Shown here in pieces: positions 1-5,554 of a stretch of 7,653 bases of DNA. Positions within the stretch are counted from its first letter, which is position 1; each line of letters starts with the position of its first letter. This DNA is from Microbacteriaceae bacterium (GTDB taxonomy: Bacteria > Actinomycetota > Actinomycetes > Actinomycetales > Microbacteriaceae). The notes below the pieces were generated by a model that saw only the letters and a program-made list of their open reading frames with translations, was not told the origin of the DNA and did no database searches. The stretch covers positions 1 to 7,653 of the forward strand of contig JAGIAU010000099.1 of assembly GCA_017744755.1 (NCBI GenBank). Reading direction: 5' to 3'. A program made the translations under genes and the position numbers.

Positions 1-134
1 GAGTACGGGATGCCGAGCTCGAGCGTCGTCACCCCGTTCTCGAGCAGCGCGACGGCCGCTTCGACGCTGCCCGGCAGATCCGGGAAGCCGACGGGGAGGT
101 AGCCGACGAGCTCGCGTTCCGCGCCCGCGCTCAT
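1..134 (-). CDS. trpA: Tryptophan synthase alpha subunit (N-terminal 44 residues, cut by window edge)
   Basis: Start of TrpA, which splits indole-3-glycerol phosphate into glyceraldehyde 3-phosphate and indole; the indole is channelled to TrpB in the cytoplasmic alpha2-beta2 complex. The visible part has the first beta strand and helix of the TIM barrel (ELVGYLPVGFPDLPGS, residues 8-23) and LELGIPY (38-44). Glu39 there matches the catalytic Glu49 of the Salmonella enzyme. The ATG overlaps the trpB stop as ATGA, and an AGGGGG tract lies just upstream, so this start is well supported and implies translational coupling to TrpB. Only about 8 residues precede the first strand, fewer than I expect for the family, so the usual N-terminal helix is short or missing. 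The partner Asp60 and the rest of the barrel lie outside the window. Confidence 0.93.
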   Translation of the reverse strand, partial: MSAGAERELVGYLPVGFPDLPGSVEAAVALLENGVTTLELGIPY

Positions 135-1339
135 CCCACGGCCCCCTCGTCGAACAGGCCGAACCAGTTGCCGGCCGTCGTCATGTCCTTGTCGCCGCGG
201 CCGGAGAGGCTCACGACGATGACCGCCTCGGGACCGAGCTCCCGCCCGAGCCGCAGAGCGCCGGCGAGCGCGTGCGCCGACTCGATCGCCGGGATGATGC
301 CCTCGGTGCGCGAGAGGAGGCGAAGCGCCTCCATCGCCTCCGCGTCCGTCGCGGGCAGGTACTCGGCGCGCCCGATGTCGGCGAGCCAGGCGTGCTCCGG
401 TCCGACCCCGGGGTAATCGAGCCCCGCACTGATCGAGTGCGACTCGATCGTCTGCCCGTTCTCGTCCTGCAGCACGTAGGTGCGCGCGCCGTGCAGCACG
501 CCGGGGCGGCCGCGCTCGATGGAGGCCGCATGCTTGGGGGTGTCGACGCCGTCGCCGGCCGCCTCGATGCCCACGAGCCGCACGTCCGCGTCGTCGAGGA
601 ACGCGTCGAACAGCCCGATCGCGTTCGATCCCCCGCCGACGCAGGCGACGACGGCGTCCGGGAGCCGGCCGGTCAGCTCGAGCACCTGCTCGCGCGCCTC
701 ATCGCCGATGACCTTCTGGAAGTCGCGGACCATCGCGGGGAACGGATGCGGCCCGGCCGCCGTGCCGAACACGTAGTTGGTCGTCTCGACGCTCGCGACC
801 CAGTCGCGGTACGCCTCGTTGATCGCGTCCTTGAGCGTCCGGCTGCCCGTCGTGACCGGGACGACCTCGGCGCCGAGGAGCCGCATCCGCGCGACGTTGA
901 GCGCCTGGCGCTGCGTGTCCACCTCGCCCATGTAGATCGTGCACTCGAAGCCGAAGAGCGCCGCGGCGGTCGCCGTCGCGACGCCGTGCTGCCCGGCGCC
1001 CGTCTCCGCGATGACGCGCGTCTTGCCGAGCCGCTTCGTGAGCAACGCCTGGCCGAGCACGTTGTTGATCTTGTGCGAGCCGGTGTGGTTGAGGTCCTCG
1101 CGCTTGAGGATGATGCGTGCGCCGCCGGCGTGCTCGGCGAATTTCGGCACCTCGGTGATGATGCTCGGCCGCCCGGTGTACGTCGCGTGCAGGCGCTGCA
1201 GCTCCGCCTGCGCGACGGGGTCGGCGCGCATCGCCTCGTAGGCGGCGGTGAGCTCGTCGATCGCGGCGATGAGCGACTCCGGCATGTAGCGGCCGCCGTA
1301 CTCGCCGAAGAACGGTCCGCGCTCGTCTCTGAGTCCCAT
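131..1339 (-). CDS. trpB: Tryptophan synthase beta subunit
   Basis: PLP-dependent TrpB condenses indole with L-serine to give tryptophan, the last step of the pathway. The 402-residue length is normal for the TrpB1 class. Visible motifs are the N-terminal FFGEYGGRYMPE (10-21), the PLP Schiff-base lysine Lys90 in GSHKINN (87-93), the catalytic Glu112 in ETGAGQHG (112-119), the PLP-phosphate loop GGGSNA (235-240), Glu353 in AIESAHA, and SLSGRGDKD (377-385), where Ser379 contacts the pyridine nitrogen. The start is an ATG 20 bp after the trpC stop, preceded by purine-rich AAAGGCGGAAG. The stop overlaps the trpA ATG. Nothing is missing and the active site looks intact. Confidence 0.98.
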   Translation of the reverse strand: MGLRDERGPFFGEYGGRYMPESLIAAIDELTAAYEAMRADPVAQAELQRLHATYTGRPSIITEVPKFAEHAGGARIILKREDLNHTGSHKINNVLGQALLTKRLGKTRVIAETGAGQHGVATATAAALFGFECTIYMGEVDTQRQALNVARMRLLGAEVVPVTTGSRTLKDAINEAYRDWVASVETTNYVFGTAAGPHPFPAMVRDFQKVIGDEAREQVLELTGRLPDAVVACVGGGSNAIGLFDAFLDDADVRLVGIEAAGDGVDTPKHAASIERGRPGVLHGARTYVLQDENGQTIESHSISAGLDYPGVGPEHAWLADIGRAEYLPATDAEAMEALRLLSRTEGIIPAIESAHALAGALRLGRELGPEAVIVVSLSGRGDKDMTTAGNWFGLFDEGAVG

Positions 1340-1359
1340 TGCTTCCGCCTTTCCGGGGA

Positions 1360-2154
1360 TTAGAACGCGCTCGCCGCGATGAAGGACCGGACGCCCGCAG
1401 CCGGGTCTCCCCCGGTCACGAGCGCCTCGCCGACGAGGACGGCGTCCGCGCCCGCGGCACGGTACCGGGCGACGTCCTCGGGCGTCTTGACCGCCGACTC
1501 GGCGACGCGGATCGCGTCCGGCGGGAAGTCGTCGGCGAGCCGGCCGAAGAGGTCCTGGTCGAGCTCGAAGGTGCTCAGGTCGCGGGCGTTCACGCCGATG
1601 AGCCGCGCGCCGAGGTCCGCCGCGCGGGCGAGCTCCTCCGCGTCATGGGCCTCGACGAGCGGCGTCATCCCGAGCTGCAGGACGAGCTCGTGGAGGCGCG
1701 CGATCGTCGGCTGGTCGAGCGCCGCCACGATGAGCAGCACGAGGTCCGCGCCCGCGGCGCGCGCCTCGAGGACCTGGTACTCGTCCCCCACGAAGTCCTT
1801 GCGGAGCACCGGGACGTCGACGGCCGCTCGCACGGCGCGCAGATCGTCGAGCGAGCCCTGGAAGCGGCGTCCCTCGGTCAGCACGCTGATCGCCGAGGCG
1901 CCGCCCGCCGCGTACTCGCGGGCGAGCGCCACCGGGTCGGCGATCGCCGCGAGCGAGCCGCGGGACGGGCTCGCGCGCTTGATCTCCGCGATGACGTGCA
2001 CGGTCTCCCGCGGCGCGAGCGCGGCGAGGCCGTCGATCGCGGGCGGGGCGGCGAGGGCGCGGGACTCGAGCTCCGCGAGCGGGAGGACGTTCCGCCGCTC
2101 CGCAGCGTCCTCGAGCGCGCCCGCCAGGAGCTCGGCGAGCAGGCCGGACGGCAT
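1360..2154 (-). CDS. trpC: Indole-3-glycerol phosphate synthase
   Basis: TrpC (264 residues) closes and decarboxylates CdRP to indole-3-glycerol phosphate, the substrate of TrpA. It is a single-domain (beta-alpha)8 barrel, not fused to TrpF. By alignment with the well-studied archaeal enzyme the catalytic set is present: Glu57 and Lys59 in AEIKRASPSRG (56-66), Lys119 in LRKDF, Glu168 in PLVEAH, Asn189 in GVNARDL, and Ser220 in AESAV. The phosphate-binding end is GADAVLVGEAL (235-245). A longer in-frame ORF reaches upstream, but its extra 38 residues are an Arg-rich shadow of the preceding gene. The ATG at 2154 gives the normal family start MPSGLLAELL and lies 2 bp after the upstream stop. I see no good Shine-Dalgarno, so translation probably depends on coupling. 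The separate PRA isomerase step (TrpF) has no gene here. Confidence 0.97.
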   Translation of the reverse strand: MPSGLLAELLAGALEDAAERRNVLPLAELESRALAAPPAIDGLAALAPRETVHVIAEIKRASPSRGSLAAIADPVALAREYAAGGASAISVLTEGRRFQGSLDDLRAVRAAVDVPVLRKDFVGDEYQVLEARAAGADLVLLIVAALDQPTIARLHELVLQLGMTPLVEAHDAEELARAADLGARLIGVNARDLSTFELDQDLFGRLADDFPPDAIRVAESAVKTPEDVARYRAAGADAVLVGEALVTGGDPAAGVRSFIAASAF

Positions 2155-2156
2155 CG

Positions 2157-2402
2157 TCAGTGCTTCGACTTGACCCTGGCGCCGCCGACGCCGTAGCCCG
2201 CGGCCTTCAGGATGCCGCCGACGACGAAGCCGAGGACGACGAGACCGGCGGACGCCCAGACGAGCCACTGCGTGCCATAGCCCTCGACGTCGAACCAGAA
2301 CGCGAGGGTCCCGATCGTGAACGCCACGAGGATGATGATGACGGCGGTCCAGGCGGCGGGAGAGTTGCCGTGGCCGGGGTCGCGCTGCTCGTCGGTGGTC
2401 AT
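2157..2402 (-). CDS. HGxxPAAW-family small membrane protein
   Basis: An 81-residue protein with HGNSPAAW at residues 11-18, the signature of the actinobacterial HGxxPAAW family (I associate it with Pfam DUF6704), which is often found beside trpC. Two membrane spans are predicted by eye: about 18-37 (WTAVIIILVAFTIGTLAFWF) and about 47-66 (LVWASAGLVVLGFVVGGILK). A basic tail GGARVKSKH follows. Its function is not known; the location suggests some link to tryptophan synthesis or to the aromatic pathway at the membrane, but that is inference. The ATG at 2402 was chosen because it places the HGxxPAAW motif near the N-terminus and has TAGAAT 7 bases before it. The longer upstream reading is an antisense-like Arg-rich extension. 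Its stop is 2 bp before trpC. Confidence 0.88.
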   Translation of the reverse strand: MTTDEQRDPGHGNSPAAWTAVIIILVAFTIGTLAFWFDVEGYGTQWLVWASAGLVVLGFVVGGILKAAGYGVGGARVKSKH

Positions 2403-2409
2403 GGCGACG

Positions 2410-2415
2410 ATTCTA
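2410..2415 (-). promoter_or_regulatory. Possible -10 box (TAGAAT), leaderless type
   Basis: TAGAAT ends 7 bases before the ATG of the HGxxPAAW gene. It includes the TAG stop codon of the preceding gene. No Shine-Dalgarno is visible here, so a transcript starting at or next to the ATG is a reasonable guess. No convincing -35 element is seen. Confidence 0.4.
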
Positions 2416-2652
2416 ATGGGAACGGTCGGGGCCGGATGGGTCCTCGGAACGGCCCGTGTCGGTCGGATCGACGGTCGGGTCCTCCGTCGGGTCCTCGCCG
2501 TGGCTGAGCGCATCCCAGGCGTCGCGCGGGTCGCCCCGCCGCTGCTCGCCGGGCGAGGCGGCGCGACGCTTCCGCTTCGCCGAGGACCACAGGTACCACG
2601 CGAGGAACGCCGCGATGACGACCGGGAGCGCGATCGCGAGCCAGAGGTCCAT
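2413..2652 (-). CDS. Small single-span membrane protein of unknown function
   Basis: A 79-residue protein I do not recognise. Residues 3-22 form one hydrophobic membrane segment (LWLAIALPVVIAAFLAWYLW), followed at once by the basic patch KRKRR (26-30). By the positive-inside rule the C-terminal part should be cytoplasmic. The rest is polar and probably disordered. It includes EDPTEDPTVDPT (53-64), encoded by three 12-bp tandem units, and ends SGPDRSH. It sits between trpE and the HGxxPAAW gene, 10 bp from the latter. In other actinobacteria this slot can hold a longer (about 200 residue) Trp-associated membrane protein (TIGR02234); this protein is far too short to be that family intact. It could be a reduced or unrelated replacement. 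GGAGG lies only 2 bases before the ATG, unusually close, and TAGGCT lies 8 bases before it. Confidence 0.75.
   Translation of the reverse strand: MDLWLAIALPVVIAAFLAWYLWSSAKRKRRAASPGEQRRGDPRDAWDALSHGEDPTEDPTVDPTDTGRSEDPSGPDRSH
2461..2496 (-). repeat. Three 12-bp tandem units coding EDPT/EDPT/VDPT
   Basis: On the coding strand the units are GAGGACCCGACG, GAGGACCCGACC and GTCGATCCGACC. They lie in frame in the C-terminal tail of the small membrane protein and encode a short acidic Pro-Thr run. Copy number could vary between strains without breaking the frame. Confidence 0.85.
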
Positions 2653-2660
2653 GGCCTCCG

Positions 2661-2666
2661 AGCCTA
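2661..2666 (-). promoter_or_regulatory. Possible -10 box (TAGGCT) before the small membrane gene
   Basis: TAGGCT lies 8 bases before the ATG at 2652 and just after the palindromic repeat cluster. The same hexamer sits 7 bases before the FKBP start at 7215. A GGAGG between box and ATG is too close to the start to be a typical ribosome binding site. No clear -35 box is seen. Confidence 0.35.
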
Positions 2667-2670
2667 GCCG

Positions 2671-2751
2671 CGCGTGAACGAAGGGGATTCACGCGAAGGA
2701 AGGGCGTTCCGGCCGGATTTCCCCCGCATTCGAGGAATCCCCCTTCGTTCG
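2671..2751. repeat. Palindromic cluster of four degenerate 18-bp repeats, trpE 3' intergenic
   Basis: Most of the 123-bp gap after trpE is built from four related units with rough consensus CGAACGAAGGGGGATTCC. Two read forward on the plus strand (2675-2690 and 2693-2710) and two in reverse (2715-2732 and 2734-2751). The outer pair is nearly perfect: 2676-2690 is complementary to 2735-2750 with one bulged base. The centre holds the palindrome TCCGGCCGGA (2708-2717). A second, compact hairpin uses CGCGTGAA (2671-2678) and TTCACGCG (2688-2695) around a 9-base loop and shares bases with the outer stem, so the two folds exclude each other. There is no T-run. It could be an intra-operon terminator or attenuator, an mRNA processing or stability element, an operator array, or a dispersed palindromic repeat. 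Confidence 0.75.
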
Positions 2752-2775
2752 GATCTCGAGGATGAGCAGAACGTC

Positions 2776-4299
2776 CTACCGCTGGAGCGCGTTCGCGATC
2801 GCGATGGCGCGGAGGGGGGCGGCGGACTTGTTGACCGTCTCCTGATGCTCGGTGGCCGGGTCGGAGTCGGCGACGAGGCCGGCGCCCGCCTGGACCGTGG
2901 CCCGGCCGTTCCGGATGACGGCCGTGCGGATCGCGATCGCGAGATCGGCGTCGCCGGCGAGGTCGAAGTAGCCGACGACGCCGCCGTAGACGCCGCGGGC
3001 CGCGGGCTCGAGCTCGTCGATGATCTCGAGGGCGCGGGGCTTCGGGGCGCCGGAGAGCGTCCCCGCCGGGAAAGTCGCGCGGAACACGTCGATCGGCGTC
3101 GTGCCCGGGCGCATGGCGCCCTCGACGGTCGACACGATGTGCATGATGTGGCTGAAGCGCTCCACGACCATGAACTCCGTCACCTCGACGGTGCCGGCGA
3201 CGGCGACCTTCGACACGTCGTTGCGCGCGAGGTCGACGAGCATGAGGTGCTCGGCGCGCTCCTTCGGGTCGGCGAGGAGCTCCTCGGCGAGCACGGCATC
3301 CGCCTCGGGCGTCTCGCCGCGCGGCCTGCTCCCGGCGATGGGGTGGGTCGTGACGTGGCCGTCGGTCACCTTGACGAGCGCCTCTGGGCTGGACCCGACG
3401 ATCGCGTACGGCTCCCCCGCCGCATCGGCGAGGCTCAGCAGGTACATGTAGGGGCTGGGGTTCAGCGCGCGGAGGACGCGGTAGACGTCGAGCGGATCGG
3501 CCGCGCAGTCGGCGTCGAAGCGCTGCGAGATGACGACCTGGAACACATCGCCGTCGCGGACGAACGCCTTCGAGCGGACGACCGCGGCCTCGTACTCGGC
3601 CTGGGTGCCGCGCGGACGGCTCGCAGGCGGCGTGGAGAGGTCGATCGTGGCGACGTCGGGAGTGGACGGCTGCGCGAGGGCGGTCTCGAGCGCGTCGAGA
3701 CGGGCCTGGGCGTCGAGCCAGAGGCCGTCCGCGTCCGATGAGGCGCTCTCGTCCGCCAGCACGCTCGCGATGAGCGTGACGGTCCCGTAGCGGTGGTCGA
3801 GCGCGACCATCTCGCTCACCAGCACGAAGGCCTGCCCCGGCAGGTCGTGCTCGAGCGGCGGGCGGTTCGGCAGATGCTCGAGCTGGCGCACGGCGTCCCA
3901 GCCGATGAAGCCGACGAGCCCGCCGGTCAGCGGCGGGTGGCCTTCGACGCGCGGCGTCGCCCAGCGGCGGTACAGCGCGTCGAGCGCCGCGAGGGGCGGG
4001 AGCGCCGCGGCGTCGCCGAGCGCGCGTTCTGCCGGGAGAACGCCCGGAATCCAGGTGGTCGCGTCGCCCTGCTGCGTCAGCACTCCGAAGCCGCCGACGC
4101 CGACGAAGGACCAGCGCGACCAGATGCCGCCCTGCTCCGCCGACTCCAGGAGGAAGGTGCCGGGGCGGCCGGCCGCGAGCTTGCGGTAGATGCCGACCGG
4201 GGTCTCCGCATCGGCGAAGCGCTCGCGCAGCACCGGGATGACCCGGTGGCCGGCGGCGAGGCGCTCGGCGAACTGGTCGCGGCTCGTCGTCTCGCTCAT
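2776..4299 (-). CDS. trpE: Anthranilate synthase component I
   Basis: TrpE (507 residues, normal length) aminates chorismate and eliminates pyruvate to give anthranilate, using ammonia from the TrpG amidotransferase. Visible family features are the N-terminal tryptophan feedback motif LLES (50-53), the second feedback element NPSPYMYLL (280-288), HPIAGSRPRG (319-328), HLMLVDLARND (351-361), the probable catalytic His387 in SHIMHIVSTVEG, TFPAGTLSGAPKPRA (409-423), GVVGYFD (440-446), and QAGAGLVADSDPATEHQET (470-488). The feedback motifs suggest normal inhibition by tryptophan. A longer in-frame reading upstream is discarded because it only translates the repeat array. The ATG overlaps the hisI stop as ATGA and has AGGGAG six bases upstream. 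No trpG is in the window, and the protein is not a TrpEG fusion. Confidence 0.98.
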   Translation of the reverse strand: MSETTSRDQFAERLAAGHRVIPVLRERFADAETPVGIYRKLAAGRPGTFLLESAEQGGIWSRWSFVGVGGFGVLTQQGDATTWIPGVLPAERALGDAAALPPLAALDALYRRWATPRVEGHPPLTGGLVGFIGWDAVRQLEHLPNRPPLEHDLPGQAFVLVSEMVALDHRYGTVTLIASVLADESASSDADGLWLDAQARLDALETALAQPSTPDVATIDLSTPPASRPRGTQAEYEAAVVRSKAFVRDGDVFQVVISQRFDADCAADPLDVYRVLRALNPSPYMYLLSLADAAGEPYAIVGSSPEALVKVTDGHVTTHPIAGSRPRGETPEADAVLAEELLADPKERAEHLMLVDLARNDVSKVAVAGTVEVTEFMVVERFSHIMHIVSTVEGAMRPGTTPIDVFRATFPAGTLSGAPKPRALEIIDELEPAARGVYGGVVGYFDLAGDADLAIAIRTAVIRNGRATVQAGAGLVADSDPATEHQETVNKSAAPLRAIAIANALQR

Positions 4300-4748
4300 G
4301 CCTGGCTCCCTGAGCGCGCCGCCGGCGAGTCGAACTGGCTCCCTGAGCGAGCCGCCGGCGAGTCGAACTGGCTCCCTGAGCGAGCCGGCGGCGAGTCGAA
4401 GGGGCCGACCACGACATCCAGCCGGTCCGCGTCGAAGCACGTCCGGTCGCCCGTGTGGCACGCGGCGCCGACCTGCTCGACCGTCACGAGCAGCGTGTCG
4501 CCGTCGCAGTCGAGCGCGGCGGCGCGGACGTACTGGACGTGGCCGCTCGTGTCGCCCTTCCGCCAGTACTCCTGACGGCTGCGACTCCAGTAGGTGACGC
4601 GGCCCTCCGTGAGCGTGCGGCGCAGCGCCTCGCGGTCCATGTAGCCGAGCATGAGCACCTCGCCCGTGCCCTCGGCCTGGATGATCGCGGGGAGCAGGCC
4701 GTCGTCCTTGAACCGGGCGCGGTCCAGGACGTTCTCGATGTCGGTCAC
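4296..4748 (-). CDS. hisI: Phosphoribosyl-AMP cyclohydrolase with repeat-derived C-terminal tail
   Basis: HisI hydrolyses the adenine ring of PR-AMP to give ProFAR, the third step of histidine synthesis. The core is residues 1 to about 116, with LMLGYMDREAL (32-42), VTYWSRSRQEYWRKGDTSGH (51-70), the DCDGD metal site (80-84) and VGAACHTGDRTCF (93-105) carrying the zinc ligands Cys97 and Cys104. The protein is 150 residues. The excess over the usual 115-130 is three copies of an 11-residue unit, FDSPPARSGSQ then twice FDSPAARSGSQ (117-149), encoded by the 33-bp repeat array. The GTG start overlaps the hisF stop as GTGA, implying coupling. It is not fused to HisE, which has its own gene upstream. 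The tail lies outside the catalytic core and is probably disordered; whether it affects the dimer is unknown. Confidence 0.96.
   Translation of the reverse strand: MTDIENVLDRARFKDDGLLPAIIQAEGTGEVLMLGYMDREALRRTLTEGRVTYWSRSRQEYWRKGDTSGHVQYVRAAALDCDGDTLLVTVEQVGAACHTGDRTCFDADRLDVVVGPFDSPPARSGSQFDSPAARSGSQFDSPAARSGSQA
4302..4400. repeat. Three near-identical 33-bp tandem units at the 3' end of hisI
   Basis: The units are 4302-4334, 4335-4367 and 4368-4400. Unit 1 differs from unit 2 at one base and unit 3 differs from unit 2 at one base, which points to recent duplication. Each holds GGCTC-N7-GAGCC, a 5-bp stem, and reads TTCGACTCGC then CTCGCTCAGGGAG on the minus strand. The 33-bp period keeps the hisI frame. 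The element resembles palindromic repeats I recall as common between genes in Microbacteriaceae. Confidence 0.93.
4306..4311 (-). promoter_or_regulatory. trpE ribosome binding site supplied by the repeat
   Basis: AGGGAG on the minus strand, six bases before the trpE ATG, is ideally placed as a Shine-Dalgarno. It lies inside the last-transcribed copy of the 33-bp repeat, so the repeat contributes the translation signal of trpE. The two upstream copies carry the same AGGGAG within hisI. Confidence 0.75.
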
Positions 4749-5545
4749 TTCGACTCGCTCCGCTCGCTCAGCGATCCATATTCCGAACGCACGATCGCGC
4801 CCGCCGCGGCGAGCTCCGCCTTGACGTCCGCGATGGACAGGATCCCGTCGTGGAACACGCTCGCGGCGAGCACGGCGTCCGCGCCCGCGGCGACGGCCGG
4901 CGGGAAGTGGTGGACCGCGCCGGCGCCGCCGCTCGCGATGACCGGCGTGCGGCTGACCGAGCGCATCGCCGCGATGAGCTCGAGGTCGAAGCCCTGCTTC
5001 GTGCCGTCGGCGTCGATCGAGTTGACGAGGAGCTCGCCGGCGCCGCGCTCGACGGCCTCGGCGGCCCACTCCAGGGCGTCCAGCGAGGTCTCCTGGCGGC
5101 CGCCGTGCGTCGTCACGACGAAGCCGCTGGGGGTCCTGGGGCTGCGCTTCACGTCGAGCGACAGCACGAGGACCTGCGCGCCGAAGCGGTCGGCGATCTC
5201 GCCGACGAGGTCCGGGCGGGTGATCGCGGCGGAGTTCACGCCGACCTTGTCCGCACCGTGGCCCTGCAGGCGCGCGACGTCGTCGACGGAGCGCACGCCG
5301 CCGCCGACCGTGAGCGGGATGAACACCTGCTCGGCGGTGCGGCGCACGACCTCGAGCATCGTCCCGCGTTCCTCGACCGTCGCGCTCACGTCGAGGAACG
5401 TCAGCTCGTCCGCGCCTTCGGCCCCGTAGCGCTTCGCGAGCTCGACGGGATCGCCGGCATCGCGGAGGTTCGCGAAGTTGACGCCCTTGACGACGCGCCC
5501 TGCGGACACGTCGAGGCACGGGATGACGCGCATGCTCAGTGTCAT
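4745..5545 (-). CDS. hisF: Imidazole glycerol phosphate synthase cyclase subunit
   Basis: HisF takes ammonia from its partner HisH and converts PRFAR to imidazole glycerol phosphate and AICAR, linking histidine and purine synthesis. It is a (beta-alpha)8 barrel of 266 residues. The two catalytic aspartates are Asp12 (VIPCLDV) and Asp131 (SLDVKR). Other family motifs are GRVVKGVNF (16-24), GGGVRS (81-86), NSIDADGTKQG (175-185), and SGGAGAVHHF (205-214). The ATG at 5545 follows the hisG stop by 9 bp with AGGGG in between, so I prefer it to the internal Met5. The last ten residues, GSLSERSESK, are not HisF-like and are encoded by a repeat related to the one ending hisI. The stop overlaps the hisI GTG. 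No hisH is in the window. Confidence 0.97.
   Translation of the reverse strand: MTLSMRVIPCLDVSAGRVVKGVNFANLRDAGDPVELAKRYGAEGADELTFLDVSATVEERGTMLEVVRRTAEQVFIPLTVGGGVRSVDDVARLQGHGADKVGVNSAAITRPDLVGEIADRFGAQVLVLSLDVKRSPRTPSGFVVTTHGGRQETSLDALEWAAEAVERGAGELLVNSIDADGTKQGFDLELIAAMRSVSRTPVIASGGAGAVHHFPPAVAAGADAVLAASVFHDGILSIADVKAELAAAGAIVRSEYGSLSERSESK
4748..4777. repeat. Palindromic repeat-like element forming the hisF 3' end
   Basis: The plus strand begins CTTCGACTCGC and continues into CGCTCGCTCAGCGATCC. This matches the flanks of the 33-bp hisI units but in the opposite orientation and with a shorter centre. It contains the inverted repeat TCGCT-C-AGCGA (4764-4774). It encodes the last residues of HisF, ending SLSERSESK, an ending I recall in other Microbacteriaceae proteins. 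Confidence 0.65.
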
Positions 5546-5554
5546 CGCAGGCCC

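Noticed and set aside
272..1363. Plus-strand ORF of 363 codons opposite trpB
   Set aside because: Antisense shadow of an intact trpB; composition is unlike a real protein.
2664..2729. 21-codon minus-strand ORF (starts MRGKSGRNALP) in the trpE 3' gap, as a leader peptide
   Set aside because: It has no Trp or His codons and is made of the palindromic repeat, so a classical attenuation leader is not supported.
4302..4400. CRISPR array
   Set aside because: The three units are directly adjacent with no spacers and are in frame within hisI.
2399..4417. Minus-strand ORF of 672 codons overlapping trpE
   Set aside because: Another frame of trpE and the repeat array; Arg-rich low-complexity translation, while trpE in its own frame is complete with all motifs.
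4296..4461. Longer TrpE start within hisI
   Set aside because: The extra 54 residues only translate the hisI end and its repeats; the ATG at 4299 has the SD and the ATGA overlap and gives normal TrpE length.
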